From: CG2-30-58-95 sp964618215
Lineage (GTDB): Bacteria; Chloroflexota; Anaerolineae; Anaerolineales; Villigracilaceae
Reading direction: 5' to 3'
NCBI GenBank assembly: GCA_964618215.1
Contig: CAZTZE010000013.1
Coordinates: 1-64,000, forward strand
Length of the DNA stretch: 64,000 nucleotides
This document shows, piece after piece, positions 31,871-40,463 of the stretch (position 1 is its first letter; each line of letters begins with the position of its first letter). A model generated the notes under the pieces. It was not told the origin of the DNA. It was given only the letters and a program-made list of their open reading frames with translations, and did not search any database. Position numbers and translations under genes: made by a program.

Positions 31871-33163
31871 ATGTCGAATATGGTAATTTCAGTCGAGAAT
31901 GTTTCCAAGAGCTACCAACTCGGCGTGATTAACACAGGCACATTTCGCGGTGATTTGCAACGCTGGTGGGCGCAACTGCGCGGCTTACCAGACCCTCACC
32001 TTAAGGTTGACGAAAAGGATCACGGCAACCGCCAGGGAGAAACGCTCTGGGCGCTGAAAGATATCAATCTTCAGGTGCAGCAAGGCGAGGCGCTGGGAAT
32101 TATCGGGCGCAATGGCGCAGGGAAAAGTACTCTACTCAAAATCCTTTCGCGCGTGACTGCGCCTACCAGCGGCGAGGTCAAAGTAAAAGGGCGCATTGCC
32201 AGCCTGCTGGAAGTGGGTACCGGCTTCCACCCCGAACTGACCGGGCGTGAGAATATCTACCTGAACGGTGCCATCATGGGCATGAGCCGCGCCGAGGTCG
32301 CGAACAAATTCGATGAGATTGTGGATTTCTCCGGTGTGGAGAAATTCATTGATACACCCGTGAAGCGCTATTCCAGCGGTATGTACGTGCGCCTGGCGTT
32401 TGCTGTTGCTGCTCATCTCGACCCAGACATCTTGGTGGTGGATGAAGTGCTCGCAGTGGGAGACGCCGAGTTCCAAAAGAAGTGCCTGGGGAAGATGGGC
32501 GATGTTGGGAAAGAAGGCCGCACGGTTTTGTTCATTTCCCACAGCATGCCGTCCATCATGCGGCTTTGTCAGCGTGCCATACTACTTGGGGGGGGAAAAG
32601 TTTTACGGGATGGACCGTCATTGCATGTTGTCTCCACCTACATGCAATCAGATCTAAGAACGACTGCAAAACGCGAATGGTCCGACCCGGGTAACGCCCC
32701 GGGTGATAATGTCGTTCGATTACGGTCCGTTTCAGTTCGGACTGAGAATGGCGCGGTAAGCGATGTGATCGATATTCGCTGGCCCTTTGTACTTGAAGTG
32801 CAATATGATGTAATCGAGTCTGGAGTCTGTCTTGTACCGGTATATCGCTTGACCAATCAGGACGGGACAGTCATTTTAACGACTGTAGATATAAACCCAA
32901 AGTGGCATTCGGTACCTAAGCCGATGGGACACTATACCAGTACGGTAAGGATTCCAGGGAATTTTCTGTCGGAAGGCAGTGTCTCGGTGCTGGTTTCGAT
33001 AAACACTCTGATTCCGATCATCAAGCATGTCTACGAAAGAGACATCATTTCCTTCCAGGTAGTCGATAAACGCGAGGGCGATTCCGCCAGTGGTGGTTTT
33101 ATGGGAGAAATCCAAGGAGTGGTCCGTCCGCTTCTGACATGGGATACAATCGGCCCCGAGTAA
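31871..33163 (+). CDS. wzt: Polysaccharide ABC exporter ATPase with C-terminal glycan-binding domain (Wzt)
   Basis: 430 residues. ATPase residues 1 to about 250: GIIGRNGAGKSTLLKIL (Walker A), RYSSGMYVRLAFAVA (signature), DILVVDEVLAVGD (Walker B), FISHSM. From about residue 265 comes a beta-rich domain like Wzt-C, which in O9a-type systems recognises the modified chain end before export. One base separates it from wzm. The domain predicts that a chain-capping reaction, perhaps by the methyltransferases next door, licenses export. Confidence 0.9.
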   Translation: MSNMVISVENVSKSYQLGVINTGTFRGDLQRWWAQLRGLPDPHLKVDEKDHGNRQGETLWALKDINLQVQQGEALGIIGRNGAGKSTLLKILSRVTAPTSGEVKVKGRIASLLEVGTGFHPELTGRENIYLNGAIMGMSRAEVANKFDEIVDFSGVEKFIDTPVKRYSSGMYVRLAFAVAAHLDPDILVVDEVLAVGDAEFQKKCLGKMGDVGKEGRTVLFISHSMPSIMRLCQRAILLGGGKVLRDGPSLHVVSTYMQSDLRTTAKREWSDPGNAPGDNVVRLRSVSVRTENGAVSDVIDIRWPFVLEVQYDVIESGVCLVPVYRLTNQDGTVILTTVDINPKWHSVPKPMGHYTSTVRIPGNFLSEGSVSVLVSINTLIPIIKHVYERDIISFQVVDKREGDSASGGFMGEIQGVVRPLLTWDTIGPE

Positions 33164-33169
33164 CCAGGG

Positions 33170-34117
33170 ATGGTCATTACAACAATAATACAGTCATTTT
33201 ACCAATGGAATTCGAGAAGGTACCTGGAAATGAAAAAAAACGAAAAACCCTTTCGCCGCTTTTTCGGTCAATTAAAATTTAGAGTTTTATCTCAACCAGT
33301 GTTCTGGAGAACTCAAGATCCTGTCCTTCTGCCAAATACGTTCTTCAATAGAAATGAATTAAAGGATCTATGGGGGCATACACAGCGAATGTGCCACAAA
33401 GATCGTTATTTGTTGTCGCGGTTATCTGAAGCCCGAATCCAAGGGATTAGATCGTGGGAATATGGACGTCTTCTCACAATCCTTCGTGATTATCCTGAGC
33501 ACTCCACCTGGAGGGTATTAGACGTTGGGACAGGGAATAGTACTTTCCCTGGATATTTGTTGAATGAAATTGGCATTGCCAGAATGATCACGTTGGATTA
33601 TTTCTTGTCCTTGGAAGTCCAAACTGCCATCAATCGAGATCAAGAGTTAAAGCAAGGCATCGAAAGAGTGGCCGGTTCGATGCTCGAATTGCCCTTCCGA
33701 TCGGGGTCATTCGATCTGGTGACCTGTATATCAGTTATTGAACATCTGGATGAGGATCCAATCTCCCACCGGCAACTCCCATATTCGGAGTATTTGAATC
33801 GAACGAAAATCGCATTAAATAATTTAATGAACGTTGTATGCCTAGGAGGCCGGTTGTACCTAACAACCGATGTTTATGTTCCTGGACTTCAAAGAACTGA
33901 CAACTGGCGGTCAGGGGCTGGGGAAGGTGTTATTTGGTCAGCATATAAAATTAAGGATATTAAGGATGTGTTTTTAGATACAATTCTATCCAACGGTTTT
34001 AATGTGGTCGGCGGGTTTGATTATCTGCCTGAACATATCATTCAGAATAGTGACAGAAGTATCTATCGAGGCAGATATTTTTCGACGTTTTGCTTGTTTG
34101 CCGAAAAACGATTATGA
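33170..34117 (+). CDS. SAM-dependent methyltransferase
   Basis: 315 residues. VLDVGTGNSTFPGYLL near residue 119 (SAM motif I), TLDYF, and LPFRSGSFDLVTCISVIEHL. About 110 unassigned N-terminal residues. Six bases after wzt. Base composition is AT-richer than genes before 31 kb. As the first gene after Wzt with its binding domain, it is a candidate for the chain terminator. Confidence 0.8.
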   Translation: MVITTIIQSFYQWNSRRYLEMKKNEKPFRRFFGQLKFRVLSQPVFWRTQDPVLLPNTFFNRNELKDLWGHTQRMCHKDRYLLSRLSEARIQGIRSWEYGRLLTILRDYPEHSTWRVLDVGTGNSTFPGYLLNEIGIARMITLDYFLSLEVQTAINRDQELKQGIERVAGSMLELPFRSGSFDLVTCISVIEHLDEDPISHRQLPYSEYLNRTKIALNNLMNVVCLGGRLYLTTDVYVPGLQRTDNWRSGAGEGVIWSAYKIKDIKDVFLDTILSNGFNVVGGFDYLPEHIIQNSDRSIYRGRYFSTFCLFAEKRL

Positions 34118-34223
34118 TGAACTACATGGATGACCCGCCAGGTAATCGAACGGACTATCTTTTTTTATTCGACTGATCTTTAAACCGAGATCACAATTTT
34201 GGCTTAGACAGGATTCCAAGCTG

Positions 34224-34958
34224 ATGACTTACAAAGATGATCTTTATAAAAAATATGTTTCCACTCACATTGTTGGACGTAAACCTGTTCCAACCCTTAA
34301 TGTTTTCAGAAAGAAGATGGTAATCTGGCAAGATATGTTTGGGAAATTTTTGCCGCAGGATAAACAAGCCAAAATCGCAGACTTAGGATGCGGCGATGGA
34401 AGGATTGTTTGGTGGCTGCAGGAGATTGGATATGAAAATGCAGAAGGTATGGATGTCAGTATAGAGCAGGTTGAAACGGCTGCCCAATTGGGGGTTAGGA
34501 ACGTCTTCCATACAGATATAAAAACACACATCAAAAATAAAACAAGTTTTTATGATGTGCTTATCTTGCGGGATGTTATCGAACATTTTGATAAGGAAGA
34601 AATTATTGAGACATTAGAGGCTTGCCGAAATGCCCTGAAGGATAGAGGATGCTTGATTCTTCAAGTCCCAAATGCGGAATCCCCTTTTTTTGGGCGCATC
34701 CGGTATGGAGATTTCACGCATGAAATCGCTTTTTGTTCATCAAGTTTGTCACAGGTGTTCAATATTGTCGGATTAACTCAACATGAATTCCATTCAGTTG
34801 AACCAATTTTTCGCGGCAATCAATCAATTTTACGCCGTTTTTTATGGAAAGTCGCTAAAAGTCTATATAAAATGTTGCTTTTCGCCGAACTTGGACCGGG
34901 TGAAAGAATCGTGAGTCAAGATATACTAGCAGTCGCTACGAAGATGAATGTTAGTTGA
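34224..34958 (+). CDS. SAM-dependent methyltransferase
   Basis: 244 residues. IADLGCGDGRIVWWLQE near residue 53, GMDVS, then DVLILRDVIEHF and a C-terminal LQVPNAESPFFGRIRYGDFTHE segment typical of glycan-cluster methyltransferases. AGGA precedes the ATG. AT-rich. Possibly a second capping or backbone O-methyltransferase. Confidence 0.8.
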   Translation: MTYKDDLYKKYVSTHIVGRKPVPTLNVFRKKMVIWQDMFGKFLPQDKQAKIADLGCGDGRIVWWLQEIGYENAEGMDVSIEQVETAAQLGVRNVFHTDIKTHIKNKTSFYDVLILRDVIEHFDKEEIIETLEACRNALKDRGCLILQVPNAESPFFGRIRYGDFTHEIAFCSSSLSQVFNIVGLTQHEFHSVEPIFRGNQSILRRFLWKVAKSLYKMLLFAELGPGERIVSQDILAVATKMNVS

Positions 34959-34982
34959 TAAATGGAGTGCAGGAATTATTTT

Positions 34983-36218
34983 ATGAAAAAGAGCATTTTG
35001 ATTATTGGGAATTATCCGCCCCCCTACGGAGGTATTCCGGTACATCTGGAATACCTCGCTCCGTATCTGGCTAGTCGAGGCTGGGATGTGCATGTTTTGC
35101 CTATCAAGCCAAGATCCATCCCCGTGGAACATATTGGCAATATTACTCTTCACAGCCAATATTTGGATGGAACGAATTTGTCCAACGAATTACATGAACT
35201 ATATATAAAGAATTTTTGGGAGCGCAAGCAGCGCGAATTGCTTGTAAAACAAGATCGCAGCCTGATAAAGGCCAGCATGTATCTGGCTAAACGAGCGGAG
35301 GAAATAATACGTGAGTACGATATCCGCGCCATTAGCGCCTACCATATATTTCCTGCAGGTTTGACGGGCGCCTGGCTCGCCCGAGAGTTTGGCATTCCTC
35401 TTGTCACCAGTATCTTCGGCGAAATTTACAGCGAGTTTGCTTTGCATAGGAGGCGGCGGAGAGAAGTAAAGTTTGTGTTGGGTAATAGCAAGAGTCTGGT
35501 ATCATGTAGTGCACATTGCGCAAAAAGCCCTAAAAAGCTCGGTTTGAATGTGAAAGTGGATGTGGCACATTATGGCATTGACACAACTGTTTTCTTGCCC
35601 AATATAGATGCAACCGATATAAGACGCCGCCTTAATCTGGTAAATGAAGACAAGGTTGTAATATTCGTGGGTCGGATGACGAGAGAAATGGGCTTACAAA
35701 TCTTAATGGAAAGTATACCGAAGGTTTTGGAAGTCATGCCGAATATCCGCTTTGTCATTGCGGGTAGGAGTGCAGAACTGCTTGAGCCGGCACGTGATTT
35801 GAGGAATAAATTTATAAGGAATGTTTTTGTAATCCCCGATGTGCCCAGGGAAGAATTACCCCAATGCTATGCTCTTTCGACCATCAGTGTTGTACCGAGT
35901 ATCAATGACCGCGCCTGCCTGGGGTTGGCGGCGGCGGAGGCATTAGCCTGTGGAAAACCTGTTATCATTACCAATATTGGAGGAGGCCCGGAAGTCGTAA
36001 CGGAGGAGTGCGGGAGGTTGATCCCGCCTGAAGATCCATCAGCTTTGGCTTGCAGCATCATGAGTCTAATAAATGATGCCGAGTCTATCAAGCAGATGGG
36101 CCAAGCCGGTCGGTCAAGGGCAGTGGCATACTTTGATAAAGAGCAAATTAACCAACAAATGGAATTGATTTTCGATCAGGTTCTCGAGGCTGCGTCTCGG
36201 AACGATAAAAAATCGTAG
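34983..36218 (+). CDS. GT4 glycosyltransferase
   Basis: 411 residues, GT-B fold. N-terminus ILIIGNYPPPYGGIPVHLEY binds acceptor; C-terminal IFVGRMTREMGLQIL and the donor-binding SVVPSINDRACLGLAAAEALACGKP. ATG at 34983 with AGGAATT is preferred over 34962. Retaining transferase of unknown sugar. Confidence 0.85.
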   Translation: MKKSILIIGNYPPPYGGIPVHLEYLAPYLASRGWDVHVLPIKPRSIPVEHIGNITLHSQYLDGTNLSNELHELYIKNFWERKQRELLVKQDRSLIKASMYLAKRAEEIIREYDIRAISAYHIFPAGLTGAWLAREFGIPLVTSIFGEIYSEFALHRRRRREVKFVLGNSKSLVSCSAHCAKSPKKLGLNVKVDVAHYGIDTTVFLPNIDATDIRRRLNLVNEDKVVIFVGRMTREMGLQILMESIPKVLEVMPNIRFVIAGRSAELLEPARDLRNKFIRNVFVIPDVPREELPQCYALSTISVVPSINDRACLGLAAAEALACGKPVIITNIGGGPEVVTEECGRLIPPEDPSALACSIMSLINDAESIKQMGQAGRSRAVAYFDKEQINQQMELIFDQVLEAASRNDKKS

Positions 36219-36271
36219 AAGCAACCTGCTCGTGCATTATTGCTTTCGATTACCCTGCTCATAATGAAACA

Positions 36272-36931
36272 ATGACCGATAACATTTTTTATTGGCTCAA
36301 GAATATATTAAGGCAGCTTCCTTTTCTCAGGAAGCTTCGACAGGGTTTTAACTGGCGATCCTGCCAATCTTTCTGGAAAACACTTTTTGATCACGAATCG
36401 GGGTCTTGGCGGAAAACTCGCCACGTTTCAAGAACAGCTCCTCGGGTGTTGATCGCTTCCAGCATGGGTGGTTTTCAACAGGGAGTTTTACTTGAAAGTA
36501 CACTGGCAGTTGCCCTCACCCTGCGCGGCGCTAGAGTCGATACCTTACTGTGCGATAGTTTTCTGCCTGCCTGCAAACTGACAGAGATCGATGCGGTAAG
36601 CCCTGAAGACCTTCTCTCTATGCACTCCCAGCCTCGATGTTTTACATGTCATCCGGCAGGTAAGGCCATGTTTTCTCCCTTGCGATTGCCAATCTATTGG
36701 TTTAGCCGCCTGGTTCCGAAAGAGAAAAGACAAATGGCCCAAGAACTGTCTGCCTCCATCCCCTCCAAGCAGATTGGCGATTACATGCTGGACGGTTTGG
36801 CAGTAGGGGAACATGCCAAAGCAGGCACCTTGTGTTATTTCGGCCGCGGCGACTTGCAAAACGAACCGATGGCCGAATCCATCCTACGGCATTACCTCAG
36901 TGCTGCCCTGCGAAGCGGCCAAACGGCATAA
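36272..36931 (+). pseudogene. Truncated copy of the 40464 capsule-type transferase
   Basis: 219 codons matching the first 200 or so residues of the 40464 product: VLIASSMGGFQQGVLLESTL, ALTLRGARVDTLLCDSFLP, CFTCHPAG, GLAVGEHAKAGTLCYFGRGD. It stops after HYLSAALRSGQTA where the full protein continues for about 370 residues including the nucleotide-binding half. Almost certainly inactive. Confidence 0.8.
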
Positions 36932-36952
36932 TCCCAATATTTAAGAGCGCCC

Positions 36953-37504
36953 ATGCTAAAGCACAACTTGAAACTAAGAACATTGCTGATTTATCTCAAC
37001 AATCACGTTATCTCGCGCATCATATTCAGCTCGATCCGCTTGTTCTGGTACCGGCATGTCATGGATTTCAAAATTGGAGATAAGAGTTCCATCTTGACCC
37101 ATTTCAAAGTCTCGGAGCGTAAGAATATCGAAATCGGCAATCATACCGTTATCAACAATGCTTGCCGGTTCGATAATCGTTTCCCGATCAAAATCGGCAA
37201 TAACGTCTCCATCAGCTATGGTACGAGCATTTTGACCAAAGGACATAATATTGATGATCCCGATTTTCGTACCATGGGTGAATCAGTGGTCATTGAAGAT
37301 TACGTCTGGATTTCTGCTTTTGCGATCATCCTTCCGGGGGTTATCCTCAAAAAAGGGTGTGTTGTACTTCCAGGAAGTGTAGTGACGAAGGATGTGGAGC
37401 CATATCACGTTGTTGGTGGTAACCCGGCCATGTTTATTCGTAGGCGTAACCAAGACTTACACTATGAATTATATTGGGATCCTTGGGTCCCGTTTTGGGG
37501 ATGA
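36953..37504 (+). CDS. Left-handed beta-helix acyltransferase
   Basis: 183 residues. Hexapeptide-like repeats from about residue 45 (IEIGNHTVINNACRF, IKIGNNVSISYGTSIL), then GHNIDDPDF, VIEDYVWISAFAIILPGV and VVTKDVEPYHVVGGNPA, which are hallmarks of CatB/WbbJ-type O- or N-acetyltransferases. Probably acetylates the polysaccharide or a precursor using acetyl-CoA. Confidence 0.85.
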   Translation: MLKHNLKLRTLLIYLNNHVISRIIFSSIRLFWYRHVMDFKIGDKSSILTHFKVSERKNIEIGNHTVINNACRFDNRFPIKIGNNVSISYGTSILTKGHNIDDPDFRTMGESVVIEDYVWISAFAIILPGVILKKGCVVLPGSVVTKDVEPYHVVGGNPAMFIRRRNQDLHYELYWDPWVPFWG

Positions 37505-37509
37505 TTATT

Positions 37510-38598
37510 ATGAACTCAAAAAAAATTTTGCACGTGGTTCCGGATAGTGTAGCTGTTCAGAATAACATTTATCTTGGAAGCACCAAAGATATTCGGGGAC
37601 GCACGGAGTATTTTCTTGCGCGGGCTATTCCCTTCGAAGAGCTTTTAGTAAAAAGCCGTTCCGACCAATACCTGCTGGAAAAGCTTAAGGCAATTGACTT
37701 GGAACAATACTACGCTATTATTTTTGATCTTGCACTTTATCCAAAAGCGATGAAGTATGTTCGGACGAGTTTTCCAAATATTAAGCTGATTGCTCGTTCT
37801 CATAACGCCTATTTTTACCATTGGTTGCATTACTTCTGGGCATCACATAAGAATTCCACCAATAGATATTCAAAAAAAACGCTAGAAAACAACTCTCAAT
37901 ATCTGAGACTTGCCATAGAACGCTTGAAGCTAGATATTATTTGTGCTCGTCTTTCTGATTATATGCTGACTATTGTGGATTGGGAGAAAGAGAATTATTG
38001 GAAATTTCTGATCTCTACAAAGAAAATCAGGACCCTTCCCTATTTCCTGCCCAAAGCATATGAAATCGAAGTGGCTGAAACGCCAAAAAAAAATCAGTGC
38101 GTATGCTTGATGTCAACTGGGACGGGTACGGTTCTTCCCCTGCTTCAAGATGCGTTATTGAATTTTAACAAACTAGTGGAGAAACTTGAAGCAAATAATC
38201 CCGAATGGAATTTTTTTGTTACCGGGGACTTGTCTCGTCAAATTAATGCATATCCCGATCGTGTTAAATTGACAGGTTTTCTGGAAAGCCCTTTGCCTCT
38301 ACTTATGGAATCGCGCGCTATGGCTTTACTTTCCGATTATGGTTTTGGCTTCAAGACTAAGCTGCTTGATGCTATCCAATCAGGTTGTTATATACTAATT
38401 CCTAAAAAATTATATAATCGATTGCCTGTAGAATGTAAACCTTTTTGTATTGTGGTAGATTTAAACTCCGTACAGTCTTTCAAGGACGCACTTGAATATA
38501 GTAAAACGCCATTCCCCTCTGGTGATCTCAATGCTCAATTTAAGGAACGGGCGTTTTCTATTTTGGACGAACTTCTAATGACTGGGCAAAACATGTGA
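37510..38598 (+). CDS. Probable GT-B glycosyltransferase
   Basis: 362 residues. KILHVVPDSVAVQNNIYLGS at the N-terminus, LIARSHNAYFYHWLHYF near residue 95 and a C-terminal YGFGFKTKLLDAIQSGCYILIP that parallels the GT-B donor site. AT-rich. The stop overlaps the next ATG (TGATG). Family not certain; start could also be 37501. Confidence 0.6.
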   Translation: MNSKKILHVVPDSVAVQNNIYLGSTKDIRGRTEYFLARAIPFEELLVKSRSDQYLLEKLKAIDLEQYYAIIFDLALYPKAMKYVRTSFPNIKLIARSHNAYFYHWLHYFWASHKNSTNRYSKKTLENNSQYLRLAIERLKLDIICARLSDYMLTIVDWEKENYWKFLISTKKIRTLPYFLPKAYEIEVAETPKKNQCVCLMSTGTGTVLPLLQDALLNFNKLVEKLEANNPEWNFFVTGDLSRQINAYPDRVKLTGFLESPLPLLMESRAMALLSDYGFGFKTKLLDAIQSGCYILIPKKLYNRLPVECKPFCIVVDLNSVQSFKDALEYSKTPFPSGDLNAQFKERAFSILDELLMTGQNM

Positions 38599-40292
38599 TG
38601 AAGACTCTTAAAAGCAATAAACCATTCTTGGTGGTCGCCATCACCGCCTTGATCCTGGCCGGGTTGGTCGGATATATTGCCATCCAACTCGAACAAATAT
38701 ATCGCCAGAATTATCCATACCGCTCAGTGGACCCTGTGTATTATTCGTACTATAACGCTAGATTGTACGTCCGGTTGTCATACGAAAATCGTTTCTCACT
38801 GGCAGCGCAAGAATGGCTGGAAAACGAACGCCATCCGTTGCGGACGGTGCCACTCTTGCTCGTTGCACCTAGCCTGCTTGCTCAACCACAAGGCCATATG
38901 GCAACTTCTCTGCCGATGTATGCGATCCTGCTCTGGGTGATGGGCTGGACGGTTTACCGACGCACCCAGCATCTTTTTTATGCGCTTGCGATTATAACGT
39001 TGTTAGGCGCAACCAAATATCTGTACAACGGAGATTCTGGGCTTGCCGCGTACTGGCTGGATCCGCCGATGAGTTTTTTGTTCGGCGCGACGGCACTTTG
39101 CTTGGTCAATTCGCGTGGCAGAGATCTCCGCTGGCTTGCCGCCTTTGCGGTCTTGGCGGCCCTGACCGCGTTGAGCCGTTACGTTGCGGCGGGGTATCTC
39201 TTTTTTGTTTGCGCGCCACTGCTGGCATACTATCTCGCCCGGCGGTGGTGGCAAGAACGAAATATTTGGCAAACTGTGATCTTGCCGGCGGGAATCGTCG
39301 CGGCGATTATCATGTTGCTCGCCGGCGATTTCCTGCTCACACACTTTTCCGGAGTGATGGGGTTTTACTCATCCTACGGCTATGCACTTGGGCATGGAAT
39401 TCAAGAGTCGCTAGCCCGGGTCATTCGCACTTTCAGCACAACGGTTTCTGCTGACTGGTTATGGGTGCTGCTGGCGATGGCCGTTTTCAACCTGTTTTTG
39501 ATTTGGCGAAACAAAACGCGTGATTGGGAAAACTTGATAGTTTCGGTGTGGCTTTCAATTGCGCCATTCCTGTTGTTTGGCGTGATTCTTAGAGTGGTGG
39601 GGGCTAAGCATCTTGCCCTGATGGCTGTTCCGCAACTGCTCTTGCTATGTAGTGCGCCGATGTTCTGGCAGGCATCGTCAGAACGACGTGCGCGTTGGGC
39701 GATGAGTGTCGCGGCGTGTCTGATCCTGTGCGCAGCAGTGATGCTTACCGGCAAATCTATTTATCAGAATTATAATGTGGCAACCCATCCGTCTCTACAG
39801 GATCGTCGCGACAAGATATTTGAAGACGCGCTCGTGCAACTTCTCCAAGCCGAAGGCCACCCGATTGTCTGGAATTTTTATTTTGCCGAATATGCGTGGA
39901 AGCCCTCGATGGTGAGTTTTTTTCAATCAGGGGTTCTACCGCTTCCAGCAGGACAGGTATTTTTTAACGAACATCTCACTGCTTGGCAAGCTGATTACCC
40001 CGGCTTGAATCCGGATCAAGTGTTTGAACGAATCTATACTGCCACGACGCAGTGGGTAGATATCGCCGCAGTGCTGGCAGAGCCGCAACAAGCCATGCAA
40101 GCCGAGTGGCTGGTGAATGACTATAGCCGAATCGTTGCGGCGCAAATGTCTGCGCGGCTTGCGCAGGATCCCAACTGGGAAAAAATCGTCGAACTCGAAA
40201 GTGGACTATATGGAAGAGTCCTCGTCTATCGCAATTTGACTTCAAATGGATCGGCATACAAACAAGCCTTTTATGGTGGTTTGCATCCGTGA
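38598..40292 (+). CDS. Multispanning membrane protein of unknown function
   Basis: 564 residues, about ten to twelve hydrophobic segments beginning at FLVVAITALILAGLVGYIA. The first outer loop has YPYRSVDPVYYSYYNAR, and a soluble C-terminal domain follows from about residue 395. This is a GT-C-like layout (membrane glycosyltransferase), but no signature settles it. GC-rich, unlike the three genes before it. Confidence 0.55.
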   Translation: MKTLKSNKPFLVVAITALILAGLVGYIAIQLEQIYRQNYPYRSVDPVYYSYYNARLYVRLSYENRFSLAAQEWLENERHPLRTVPLLLVAPSLLAQPQGHMATSLPMYAILLWVMGWTVYRRTQHLFYALAIITLLGATKYLYNGDSGLAAYWLDPPMSFLFGATALCLVNSRGRDLRWLAAFAVLAALTALSRYVAAGYLFFVCAPLLAYYLARRWWQERNIWQTVILPAGIVAAIIMLLAGDFLLTHFSGVMGFYSSYGYALGHGIQESLARVIRTFSTTVSADWLWVLLAMAVFNLFLIWRNKTRDWENLIVSVWLSIAPFLLFGVILRVVGAKHLALMAVPQLLLLCSAPMFWQASSERRARWAMSVAACLILCAAVMLTGKSIYQNYNVATHPSLQDRRDKIFEDALVQLLQAEGHPIVWNFYFAEYAWKPSMVSFFQSGVLPLPAGQVFFNEHLTAWQADYPGLNPDQVFERIYTATTQWVDIAAVLAEPQQAMQAEWLVNDYSRIVAAQMSARLAQDPNWEKIVELESGLYGRVLVYRNLTSNGSAYKQAFYGGLHP

Positions 40293-40463
40293 CAAAACAG
40301 AGCAGGGGGAGCATATGTTGAGTCAGGGCACAGGTTGGTCGGTCATGGCGCTGGTATATAATAGCGAGCAGGCGTTGAGTGCACAGTTTCAAAAAATGAT
40401 GGTGAATTTTGGCTTAGGAATATTCACTTGGCAAATTCGTTTACGGTTAATGGAGTAATTGCC
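40293..40463 (+). other. Spacer with no confident gene
   Basis: 171 bases. An ATG at 40315 opens a 47-codon frame (MLSQGTGWSVMALVYN...) with no recognised family, ending at 40458. GGAG at 40451-40454 serves the next gene. Confidence 0.4.
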
